Shown: in pieces, positions 57,632-64,000 of the stretch | Layout: each line of letters begins with the position of its first letter | Position numbering within the stretch: position 1 is the first letter of the stretch | Source of the DNA: a virus | Direction: 5' to 3' (one strand) | DNA: 64,000 bases | Virus record (IMG/VR): IMGVR_UViG_3300010367_000012 | Coordinates: 48,477 to 112,476 of that record | Program-made: the position numbers and the translations under genes | The notes under the pieces: model-generated | What the model saw: the letters and a program-made list of their open reading frames with translations, nothing else | Database searches by the model: none | Told to the model about the DNA's origin: nothing

Positions 57632-57976
57632 GTGAAGAAGGTTCTTGCAGCACTCGGTACGGCTGCTGTTCTGTTCACTGGTGCTACGGCTTGTGGCAAT
57701 CAGGGTGGCTATGCAGACCAGGGTTATGAGCAGGTTTGGGATGGCGGACACTACGTCTACGTTCCTTACAGCTACTACACCAGCCACCGTAGCCTGTACA
57801 GCAACAGTCTCCACCCTGCGCATCACGCTAGCTCTAGCTACGTGAAGACGCATCACGTTACCGTTATTCACCGTACTACCACTACTGTTCACAAGAACGG
57901 TAGCCGTACTACTACGCGACACACGACTACTCGCCACACTACGACTCGTCGTAGCACCACCACGCGTCGTCGCTAG
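57632..57976 (+). CDS. Predicted lipoprotein with Thr/Arg/His tail
   Basis: GTG 57632 with AAGGGAGA upstream is chosen because it gives a signal sequence: VKKVLAALGTAAVLFTGATAC, with Cys21 as a possible lipobox cysteine (ATAC is a loose match). An aromatic part follows (GGHYVYVPYSYYTSHRSLY), then a 35-residue tail of repeated TTTRHTTTR units. Export to the outer membrane face is expected. Phage lipoproteins often act in superinfection exclusion. The function is inferred. Confidence 0.72.
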   Translation: MKKVLAALGTAAVLFTGATACGNQGGYADQGYEQVWDGGHYVYVPYSYYTSHRSLYSNSLHPAHHASSSYVKTHHVTVIHRTTTTVHKNGSRTTTRHTTTRHTTTRRSTTTRRR

Positions 57977-57988
57977 TATGCTTTAGTT

Positions 57989-58010
57989 TCTCTCTTCTTT
58001 AGAAGAGAGA
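57989..58010 (+). other. Intergenic hairpin
   Basis: Perfect 9-bp stem TCTCTCTTC (57989-57997) with GAAGAGAGA (58002-58010), loop TTTA, followed by TTCT. It could be a weak terminator after the lipoprotein gene. Confidence 0.6.
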
Positions 58011-58037
58011 TTCTATGGACTACTAGAGAGGCAAATT

Positions 58038-58325
58038 ATGGCAACAGTTACCAGGAATTTCACTGTAGAAGAGCTGGAAGAGGACTATGATCTTCCTTAT
58101 GGCGCTGTCTATGAGGAGACTATTGATAAGCGTCGTTGGTATTCCGTCCTTGAACTAGTATTCAAGGCAGACGATGACAAGTATTACATGGTCGATTACA
58201 TGGACCCTGCTACTGAAATGCAGGAAGGACAGGATCGTTGGGATGACTACAGCGGTCATGTAGAAGCCACTCTTGTTGAGCCTATTGAGGTAGTTACTGT
58301 GAAGTGGCAGGCTGTCAATGTATGA
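58038..58325 (+). CDS. Hypothetical protein, 95 aa
   Basis: ATG after AGAGAGGC (weak RBS). It is acidic and aromatic: VTRNFTVEELEEDYDLPYGAVYEETIDKRRWYSVLEL, then DDKYYMVDYMDPATEMQEGQDRWDDY. The pattern is one of several small acidic proteins in this region. No family recognised. The following ATG at 58318 overlaps its stop. Confidence 0.7.
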   Translation: MATVTRNFTVEELEEDYDLPYGAVYEETIDKRRWYSVLELVFKADDDKYYMVDYMDPATEMQEGQDRWDDYSGHVEATLVEPIEVVTVKWQAVNV

Positions 58326-58554
58326 GAATGTTCAGAAGGGTGACAAGTTCACCAATGATTTTGAACTCGGAATGCATGAGGAAGACATCGTAGAAGTTCT
58401 CGGAGGATTCAACGATCCCGAGGATGGAATTGCCTACTACATTCTCAAGTGCCGTGGCACTCGTAGAGAAAAGCAGGGCTGGTATTACGAGGATCAAGTA
58501 GTTATGCTTGACGAAGGTTTCCTATATAAGTACTTCGAAAGGGTAGAAGAGTAA
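58318..58554 (+). CDS. Hypothetical protein, 78 aa
   Basis: It overlaps the previous stop by eight bases. MYENVQKGDKFTNDFELGMHEEDIVEVLGGFNDPEDGIAYY then WYYEDQVVMLDEGFLYKYFERV. Acidic beta-type sequence with no recognised family. TAATGG links it to the next gene. Confidence 0.68.
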   Translation: MYENVQKGDKFTNDFELGMHEEDIVEVLGGFNDPEDGIAYYILKCRGTRREKQGWYYEDQVVMLDEGFLYKYFERVEE

Positions 58555-58757
58555 TGGGTTTTAGTGTTGTCACTGAACTTGATTCCGAGGACATTGCATG
58601 GGAGATGGCAAAGCAGCTCACCTATGATGAAATGCTGGAGTTTATTGCTGCTCTTGATGGTCTTGTTGCTGACTGATCCTTCACTGAGATGGTATACGAC
58701 TGGGCACGAGAGCAGCACAAGGAATACCTTGCGGAGAAGGAAGAGTTCGATTACTGA
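58554..58757 (+). pseudogene. Small ORF interrupted by an in-frame TGA
   Basis: ATG 58554 opens a 40-codon frame ending in TGA at 58674-58676. The same frame then continues for 26 codons (SFTEMVYDWAREQHKEYLAEKEEFDY) to TGA at 58755-58757, which overlaps the next ATG. The context AD-TGA-SFTEMVYDW looks like a tryptophan codon (TGG) changed to TGA. Either this is a nonsense mutation leaving a 40-residue product, or TGA is read through. The first part (ELDSEDIAWEMAKQLTYDEMLEFIAAL) is a helical acidic protein. Confidence 0.5.
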
Positions 58758-58930
58758 TGCGAGTACGAATCACCTTTGATATCCCTACCCTCTATATGGA
58801 TCTGACTCCTGCTCAGGTTCGGGCTCTTGAGGATGAATACGATTGGCAGCCCTTTATTGATGCTGCTTATTTCGATATCGAAAATCATCTGATGAGCGAG
58901 TTTGTCATTGAGGATGTGATTGAGTATTAA
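58757..58930 (+). CDS. Small hypothetical protein, 57 aa
   Basis: ATG at 58757 overlaps the stop of the split ORF (TGATG), and the frame ends at TAA 58928-58930. RVRITFDIPTLYMDLTPAQVRALEDEYDW then acidic helix. Too short for family assignment. The next gene starts within its 3' end. Confidence 0.62.
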   Translation: MRVRITFDIPTLYMDLTPAQVRALEDEYDWQPFIDAAYFDIENHLMSEFVIEDVIEY

Positions 58931-59312
58931 CAGTTGGTACCATGCGGTTTCCGCCTCACACAAGTGGGGCGGTAAGCCAGAAGACTATCTACCCATTGAA
59001 GAGTTCATTGATTCTTCTAAGAAGACGTTTGGCGATTACCGTCATCGTGCCATGTATCATCACACTCTTGGTGTCTACCTGTGTGAGGATCTATTCGGCA
59101 AGACTATTTCTATCCAGAAGAATACAAAGACAATTCAAGTGCCTGTTCGTCTCATTGCAGAACGGCACATCGTAGAGGATCTAGGATTCCTTCCTAGTCC
59201 TGAGCATTACCTTAAGCACATCCCCACAGACAATGACAACACGCGTTGGATGTCTGGTGCTGTCCGTAAGGAAGTTGGTAATTTCAATGATGTATTTAAT
59301 AAGGGAGAGTAA
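58920..59312 (+). CDS. DUF6915-like protein, 130 aa
   Basis: A TTG start at 58920 overlaps the preceding stop. SWYHAVSASHKWGGKPEDYLPIEEFIDSS, then FGDYRHRAMYHHTLGVYLCEDLFG, then PVRLIAERHIVEDLGFLPSPEHYL: this His-rich helical pattern is one I associate with the DUF6915 family of small phage proteins of unknown role. Coupled by TAATGG to the next gene. Confidence 0.75.
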   Translation: MSINSWYHAVSASHKWGGKPEDYLPIEEFIDSSKKTFGDYRHRAMYHHTLGVYLCEDLFGKTISIQKNTKTIQVPVRLIAERHIVEDLGFLPSPEHYLKHIPTDNDNTRWMSGAVRKEVGNFNDVFNKGE

Positions 59313-59785
59313 TGGGTAACAGTACTGTATTCATGGGTATGGCAGTAAAGGGTAGCTACGGCGGTTGGTCTCGTGCCATTCAGAAGCCTATTGAGGAGCT
59401 GTACCCATACTTCAAGCTTGCTTTTGAGCAGGGTGTCAAGGCAGTCATGTGGGAGCAGTACACTCCTGGTTGGAACGACGGAGAGCCTTGTGAGTTCTCT
59501 ATCCGTGAGGTTAAGCTGACTGCCAATGATGAGGTTGCACAGGCATGGCTGAACGACTCAGAGCCTGACATGGAAGTTGCGTATCCTGATGAGGATGTCT
59601 ACTATGATGATTATGAGTACGAGGCTTACGGTAGTCACCCTGATGGCGATTGGGTAAGCAAGGTAAACGTTCCTGTTCAGGATGGAGCATTTGAGGATGC
59701 TCTGCGTTCTGTATTCGGTAATGACACCAAGATCGTAGTAACTCCCGAGGCTGTTGTTCAGTTTGATTATGATTGTGGGTATTAA
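59312..59785 (+). CDS. Acidic hypothetical protein, 157 aa
   Basis: ATG overlaps the upstream stop. GYGGWSRAIQKPIEELYPYFKLAFEQGVKAVMWEQYTPGWNDGEPCEFSI-like region (residues about 14-65, given here in parts) is followed by a very acidic Tyr-rich segment (EDVYYDDYEYEAYGSHPDGD). It may be a DNA-mimic or structural acidic protein. No family recognised. Confidence 0.68.
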   Translation: MGNSTVFMGMAVKGSYGGWSRAIQKPIEELYPYFKLAFEQGVKAVMWEQYTPGWNDGEPCEFSIREVKLTANDEVAQAWLNDSEPDMEVAYPDEDVYYDDYEYEAYGSHPDGDWVSKVNVPVQDGAFEDALRSVFGNDTKIVVTPEAVVQFDYDCGY

Positions 59786-60217
59786 TTGTCATCCCAATAC
59801 ACAGATAGATTTCTAAAGACCTTTCCAGGTTCCCAAGTTCCTCTGCTTTTCGAGCAGATGAATAAGGTTCAGGAAAAGGAGACTGAGAAGTGGGATGACA
59901 AGCCGTTCGTCTTTCTGGTCGGTGGAAAGGAAACAGAATTCTTTTCCATCGGCCAGTTGGGCAAGGCACTTGGCAACAGATCAGCAGTGACCTTGCGCAA
60001 GTGGGAACGAGAGGGTATCCTACCTAAGTCGCCGTACACGAAGCCTTCAGATGATCCACGGGGTAGACGAAGAATGTACACCCGTGGTATGGTTGAGGGA
60101 CTAGTCAAGATCGCAAAGGAAGAAGGAATATGGCTGCCAGACAAAGGCAAACGTCTGTCGGAGACGATGTTCCAGCAGAAAGCAGTGAGACTGTTTCAGA
60201 TGCTGTTGCAACAGTGA
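59786..60217 (+). CDS. MerR/excisionase-like DNA-binding protein
   Basis: This 143-residue protein with TTG start at 59786 directly abuts the previous stop. The middle has FFSIGQLGKALGNRSAVTLRKWEREGILP and RRRMYTRGMVEGLVKIAKEEG, a winged-helix MerR/HTH_17-type pattern with the recognition helix in AVTLRKWERE. It may regulate this gene block or assist replication. It overlaps the next gene by 88 bases. Confidence 0.78.
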   Translation: MSSQYTDRFLKTFPGSQVPLLFEQMNKVQEKETEKWDDKPFVFLVGGKETEFFSIGQLGKALGNRSAVTLRKWEREGILPKSPYTKPSDDPRGRRRMYTRGMVEGLVKIAKEEGIWLPDKGKRLSETMFQQKAVRLFQMLLQQ

Positions 60218-60480
60218 TCCCGCTGGACAAGGTGACAATGTCACCACAGGGTGATATGATCGAGATCACCTACTCAAGGAGCTGGGAACTTGCCGTAGTA
60301 CAGTACGAGAAGATGGCACTGTTCACCAGCATTAAGAAGGTAGTACCCGCTGATTCGGATCTCAGTGCAGTCGGAGAGGAAATCTCTGATATGCTCAACG
60401 AGATTCAGGGCGCAGACCTTACATGGGCTCGCTCAATGACGAGTAACAAGGGTTCGCTCATTACTCGTGTACTTCCGTAA
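60130..60480 (+). CDS. Hypothetical protein, 116 aa
   Basis: The ATG at 60130 lies within the 3' end of the HTH gene (88-base overlap, different frame), with AGGAAGAAGG upstream. The N-terminal 30 residues are polar. Then VIPLDKVTMSPQGDMIEITYSRSWELAVVQYEKMALFTSI is a beta/helix domain. The large overlap is unusual here, but codon use in the non-overlapping part is normal. No family recognised. Confidence 0.65.
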   Translation: MAARQRQTSVGDDVPAESSETVSDAVATVIPLDKVTMSPQGDMIEITYSRSWELAVVQYEKMALFTSIKKVVPADSDLSAVGEEISDMLNEIQGADLTWARSMTSNKGSLITRVLP

Positions 60481-60528
60481 TAAACCTTTCTAATATGCCT
60501 GAGCGCATTCTAATAAGGAGACCATTTA

Positions 60529-61251
60529 ATGGCTAAGATTTCCCGTACTCGCGTTACTGATGCTGACACTTCCAACATGGACATGCCGCACGATGTTGAG
60601 GCTGCTTCCTACGCTAAGGAAGAGCAGGAAGAGGCTCCCGCTCCGCGCGTGACCCGTACTGCTGTCAGCTCTGGTTGGGGTGCTAAGCAGGAAGAGCGCA
60701 CTGAGACTGTCAAGGCTCCTGTCCTTAAGCTGAAGGACAATGGCACTCGTGTGATCAAGGTTCTTGACGCTGCTCCGCCTGTCAAGTACAAGCGTCACTA
60801 TGTCAACTCCAAGAACCGTTACTACACTTGCACTCAGAACCAGTGCCCGCTTTGCCAGGCTGGTGTTCGTGCATCCTGGACGTTCGTTATGAACGTGGTT
60901 GACCTTATCGATGATCCTTCTGAGGTCAAGACTTGGACGTTCGGCACCGAGGTTTCTTCTCAGCTTCAGGACATCGCTGAGAACAAGGCTGAGCTTGACG
61001 CAACGAACACTTACTTTGAGGTTCGTCACGTGAAGGTTGCTGGTCGTTCCGCTCCTTCTACCAGCGTGAGCTACCTTCGTGCTCGTGACCTGATGGACGA
61101 TCACTCTCTTGAGCCTCTTAACGAGGATGAGATCCTTGAGCTTAACGAGGATCGATACGGCGCAGAGGTTGTCTACATCAACACTGCTGACTACCTTGAG
61201 GACGTTGCATCTGAGGTTCTTCCTGGGGACCTTCCGCAGAAGCGCAAGTAA
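60529..61251 (+). CDS. Single-stranded DNA binding protein (zinc-containing)
   Basis: This 240-residue protein lies behind AAGGAG. The N-terminal 60 residues are charged linker. LKLKDNGTRVIKVLDAAPPVKYKRHYV starts an OB-like fold, CTQNQCPLCQAG is a zinc motif (about 98-109), and the acidic C-terminus (LEPLNEDEILELNEDRYGAE..DLPQ) fits an SSB protein-interaction tail. Context next to polymerase, helicase and primase agrees with a gp32-like SSB. Homology not verified. Confidence 0.78.
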   Translation: MAKISRTRVTDADTSNMDMPHDVEAASYAKEEQEEAPAPRVTRTAVSSGWGAKQEERTETVKAPVLKLKDNGTRVIKVLDAAPPVKYKRHYVNSKNRYYTCTQNQCPLCQAGVRASWTFVMNVVDLIDDPSEVKTWTFGTEVSSQLQDIAENKAELDATNTYFEVRHVKVAGRSAPSTSVSYLRARDLMDDHSLEPLNEDEILELNEDRYGAEVVYINTADYLEDVASEVLPGDLPQKRK

Positions 61252-61254
61252 GTA

Positions 61255-61309
61255 TTGACCTTGAAGCCCTGTCCTGATAGATTAACTTCTGTCGGGGCAG
61301 GGCTTCTTT
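61255..61309 (+). promoter_or_regulatory. Promoter overlapping a terminator hairpin
   Basis: TTGACC (61255-61260), 17 bases and TAGATT (61278-61283) form a plausible promoter for the next gene. AAGCCCTG (61264-61271) pairs with CAGGGCTT (61298-61305), followed by CTTTA, a terminator-like stem for the upstream SSB gene. The -10 box lies in the hairpin loop, as in the element at 9817-9868. Confidence 0.55.
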
Positions 61310-61323
61310 ACTTAGGAGGAATG

Positions 61324-61593
61324 ATGGAAGACATGCCAGACGGAATCTGGATGATCAGGCACTACACGTACGATGGATGTAGCCGACATGATCAGTATGA
61401 TGTACAGTTTGCCTGGACTCACGAGATCGCAATGGGCAAGCTGAAGGCGTGGGAAAAGAAGGGTCACTTTGACGACTACGAATGGGAGCACTGGGATTCC
61501 CTTGACGATATGGTTCTTCTGAAAAGGGAGGGTCAATACGGTTACGACTATTACTACATTCAGTTCATGGCTCCTGGAGAGGATATCGATTAA
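61324..61593 (+). CDS. Hypothetical protein, 89 aa
   Basis: ATG 61324 follows AGGAGG by four bases (ATG 61321 is also possible). IWMIRHYTYDGCSRHDQYDVQFAWTHEIAMGKLKAWEKKG then acidic aromatic C-terminus (WDSLDDMVLL, YGYDYYYIQFM). One of many small acidic/aromatic proteins of this block. No family recognised. TAATGG joins it to the polymerase. Confidence 0.7.
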   Translation: MEDMPDGIWMIRHYTYDGCSRHDQYDVQFAWTHEIAMGKLKAWEKKGHFDDYEWEHWDSLDDMVLLKREGQYGYDYYYIQFMAPGEDID

Positions 61594-63632
61594 TGGAAGG
61601 TGTAATCCTTACTGAGGAACAACTCAGAAAGGAAGTAGCTTACTTCCTGAAGCAAGATGCCTTTGCTTGGGACACTGAGACTATGGATGGTGCTCTTCCT
61701 GACACAAGAGGAGTACCAACACAGAACACAGTAGTCTGGATTTCCATGGCTACTCATGGTCGGACCATTGTTATCCCTATTGGTCATCCGAATGGGGATG
61801 TCCTTCTTCGAAAGGCATTCAAGAAGAAGAATCCAGAGACAAAGAAGTTCGAGAACTTCCCGCCTCTCTACAATGAAGCACCACAGCAGCTAAAGCCTAG
61901 CATTGTATTCGAAATCCTTCGTCCTCTGTTCTTCAACAAGAGGATTAAGAAGATCGCGCACAATGCTACGTTCGACTTCATCTCAGTGGAAAAGTATTTC
62001 GGTGCTATCCCTTCCGCTCCTATGGAAGACAGCATTGTATTCCAGTGGCTGTTGGATGAGAACATTGGTCAGATGGCTGCTGGACCTAAGCGGCCTATGG
62101 GTAAGGGTCTCAAGCTGCTGACTAAGTGGTACTACGCGGTTGACTACGACAAGGAGGAAGTTGGAAAGCGCATTGAACTCCATCCTTTCTCCAAGGTAGC
62201 CCGATACGCCCTGCTTGACGCTCGGTACACGTGGCTGCTGTGGAAGCGGTTCTCTAAGGGGCTCCTAGAAGAGGAGCTATGGCCCATTGCAGCGCTTGAG
62301 AACAGCGTGACGGAAGTCTGCTCACACATGGGTCTGATAGGCGCTCCTGTGGACGTACAGGCGATTGAGGAACTGAAGGTAGACCTCACTCGCAGACTGG
62401 AAGTGATCGAAGCAAAGATCTACCGTGCTGCTGGTAGAGTATTCAACATTAACTCTAATCCACAGAAACGTGAGATCCTTTTCGGTTATAAAAAGGATGG
62501 TGGACAAGCACTAAAGCCTCTCAGGTTCTCCAAAAAGACTGGAGATCCGTCTACAGATGGTGAAACTCTTGCGAAGTACGCTGGCAATCCAGTAGTAGAT
62601 GCTCTCCTGGAATATCAGGAAGTCTCTAAGATCCTCAATACATATGTCATCGGTTATATTGGCGATGAGGAGAATGGAAAGCCCTGTCGTATCTTCAATG
62701 GACGAATTCATACAGATCTTGTTCAGTATGGTACGGTTACAGGTCGATTCTCTTCACGAGAGCCGAACCTTCAGAACATTCCCAGACCTGATACAGATTT
62801 GGGTAAGAAGATCCGTGGTCTATTCATGGCTCCGCCTGGATATCGACTCCTTGTAGCTGACTATGGTCAGATGGAGCTGCGTATTCTGGCATCTATGATT
62901 GGCTATGGTGGTCTGTACGACGGTTTCCAGGCAGGAATTGACGCGCACACTCAGACAGCCGCTCTGGTTTACGGTGTGCCTGTTGAAGAAGTTCAGAAAT
63001 GGCAGCGTAGTGCGGCCAAGACTCTGAACTTCGCTATTGTTTATGGAGCACAAAAGGATAAGGTTGCAAAGACTCTTAACATTACAGTTGAGGAAGCTGA
63101 GCAACTGCTTGCAGATCACCGTAAGGCATTCCCTGAGATCTACCAGTTCAAGGATTACATTCTCAAGCTAGCCAAGAGCCGTAAGGAAGATCCTTATATC
63201 CGTACGCTCATGGGGCGTAAGCGTCGCGTGTGGGAAGTCCTTCCGCACATTGCTAAGCGTGAAGCTCCTAAGCTGGAGTGGTACAATCCTGAGCAGCCGT
63301 GGAGAGCCGAGCGTTCTATTCTCGCAAGAGGAGAACGTCAGGTTGTCAACAGCCTGGTACAGGGATCTCTTGGTGACATCATCAAGTTTGCAATGGTACG
63401 GATGCATGAGCTAACATCAAAGGACGCACTAAATAATCCTGGAAGAGAAATCCAGATGATTCTTTCTGTGCATGATGAGCTTGTCATTCTCTGCCCTGAA
63501 GACAGAGTTGAGGAAGGGAAGGTAATGCTGAAAATAGCCATGCTCGGTAAGGAAGTACAGGATCTACTCAAGGTCCCTCTGGACGTCGGTGATGTTACTG
63601 TCTGCCAGAGATGGTCAGAAGCGAAGGAATGA
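61593..63632 (+). CDS. polA: Family A DNA polymerase with 3'-5' exonuclease
   Basis: This is a 679-residue polymerase. Exonuclease motifs: Exo I AWDTETMDG (about 25-33, D27/E29), Exo II HNATFDFISVEKYFG (about 120) and Exo III RYALLDARYTW (about 205). Polymerase motifs: SREPNLQNIPR, motif A LLVADYGQMELRILA (about 420), motif B RSAAKTLNFAIVYGA (about 475) and motif C ILSVHDELVI (about 630). No 5'-3' exonuclease domain, as in T7-type enzymes. It replicates the phage genome. Confidence 0.94.
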   Translation: MEGVILTEEQLRKEVAYFLKQDAFAWDTETMDGALPDTRGVPTQNTVVWISMATHGRTIVIPIGHPNGDVLLRKAFKKKNPETKKFENFPPLYNEAPQQLKPSIVFEILRPLFFNKRIKKIAHNATFDFISVEKYFGAIPSAPMEDSIVFQWLLDENIGQMAAGPKRPMGKGLKLLTKWYYAVDYDKEEVGKRIELHPFSKVARYALLDARYTWLLWKRFSKGLLEEELWPIAALENSVTEVCSHMGLIGAPVDVQAIEELKVDLTRRLEVIEAKIYRAAGRVFNINSNPQKREILFGYKKDGGQALKPLRFSKKTGDPSTDGETLAKYAGNPVVDALLEYQEVSKILNTYVIGYIGDEENGKPCRIFNGRIHTDLVQYGTVTGRFSSREPNLQNIPRPDTDLGKKIRGLFMAPPGYRLLVADYGQMELRILASMIGYGGLYDGFQAGIDAHTQTAALVYGVPVEEVQKWQRSAAKTLNFAIVYGAQKDKVAKTLNITVEEAEQLLADHRKAFPEIYQFKDYILKLAKSRKEDPYIRTLMGRKRRVWEVLPHIAKREAPKLEWYNPEQPWRAERSILARGERQVVNSLVQGSLGDIIKFAMVRMHELTSKDALNNPGREIQMILSVHDELVILCPEDRVEEGKVMLKIAMLGKEVQDLLKVPLDVGDVTVCQRWSEAKE

Positions 63633-64000
63633 ATGATCGATCCATTTGAAGACGTGTCGCCTGTCGCACCTATTGACCCGTGGCAGGCGCTCACTACAGA
63701 GCTATCCCGTTCGATGATGTGGGACATGATTGGCCCCAATCGAATGAAGAACGAGCCTGAGAAGTATGGGCAACATCCTGCGAGCCTTGATGTCCTTGAA
63801 GCTGAGGGCAAAGAGATGTTTGCACGCAAGCATTCCATGTTGCCCTTTGGTATGGACTTCTCATTGCTTTGTTATATGGCAGCCGAGTCAGCATCAGTGG
63901 CACTCATTAGAAATGATGAGATGCTAGTTGATTTACCTGATGAAGAAAAGCTCAAATTTAGAATTCACAATGTGAAATTGGGAACAGCTATTGCAGAAAC
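63633..64000 (+). CDS. Hypothetical protein, runs off the window
   Basis: ATG 63633 follows the polymerase stop directly, with AAGGAATG upstream, and the frame stays open to the window end (at least 122 residues). DPFEDVSPVAPIDPWQALTTELSRSMMWDMIGPNRM, then KHSMLPFGMDFSLLCYMAAESASVALI. Helical and slightly acidic. No family recognised from this part. Confidence 0.7.
   Translation, partial: MIDPFEDVSPVAPIDPWQALTTELSRSMMWDMIGPNRMKNEPEKYGQHPASLDVLEAEGKEMFARKHSMLPFGMDFSLLCYMAAESASVALIRNDEMLVDLPDEEKLKFRIHNVKLGTAIAE

Noticed and set aside
1-64000. CRISPR arrays, insertion sequences, integrase or repressor genes
   Set aside because: No regularly spaced direct repeats, transposase motifs, tyrosine/serine recombinase motifs or typical repressor genes were seen.

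Overview
This window is part of the genome of a large contractile-tailed (myovirus-type) double-stranded DNA phage. The evidence is a complete virion block: terminase, portal, scaffold, N4-gp56-type capsid, neck, tail spikes, tail sheath and tube, tape measure, and a T4-like baseplate set (LysM/gpX, hub, OB spike, gp25, gp6/J). A replication block follows (DnaC-like loader, helicase, primase, SNF2-like ATPase, family A DNA polymerase). No integrase or lysogeny genes are visible. An actinobacterial host is my inference. It rests on the 3' part of a tmRNA-like RNA that looks actinobacterial, on an actinobacterial-style peptidoglycan hydrolase in the tape measure, and on tRNAs that would supplement a GC-rich host. 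Large Bxz1-like mycobacteriophages are a functional parallel (TROVE protein, tRNAs, tmRNA), not a demonstrated relative.

Layout. 1-6.1 kb: the 3' part of a Ro/TROVE gene, a structured spacer, 14 tRNAs (Ala, Lys x2, Arg x2, Val, Cys, Ser x3, Ile x2, His, Tyr), a very short tmRNA-like RNA without a tag frame, a permuted papain-like hydrolase, a vWA protein, thioredoxin and several small proteins. 6.2-12.8 kb: a long helical repeat protein, a MazZ-like nucleotide diphosphohydrolase, a T4 Rnl1-type RNA ligase, a metallophosphoesterase, a MazG-like pyrophosphohydrolase and a KTSC protein. Short transcription units here are bounded by strong hairpin terminators, some of which overlap the next promoter. 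One gene is on the minus strand with its own good promoter. 12.9-46.9 kb: virion genes, all on the plus strand, ending at a strong terminator. An Acb2/Tad1-like cyclic-nucleotide sponge gene lies inside this block. 47.0-64 kb: a tightly packed, often ATGA- or TAATG-coupled series of replication and nucleic-acid genes mixed with many small unknown proteins; the last gene runs off the window.

How the parts fit. The RNA ligase, the T4 Pnkp-like kinase/phosphatase, the TROVE protein and the tRNA set point to an RNA maintenance and repair programme that could counter host tRNA cleavage. The Acb2-like protein points to evasion of CBASS/Thoeris signalling. The minimal tmRNA-like RNA is the most unusual element: it keeps the alanine-accepting tRNA-like domain (G3-U70, GGUUUCGAC loop, T arm) in about 78 nt and lacks the mRNA-like domain. 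It may be an interfering decoy or a minimal ribosome-rescue RNA. Most claims rest on motif recognition by eye; no homology search or folding program was run.
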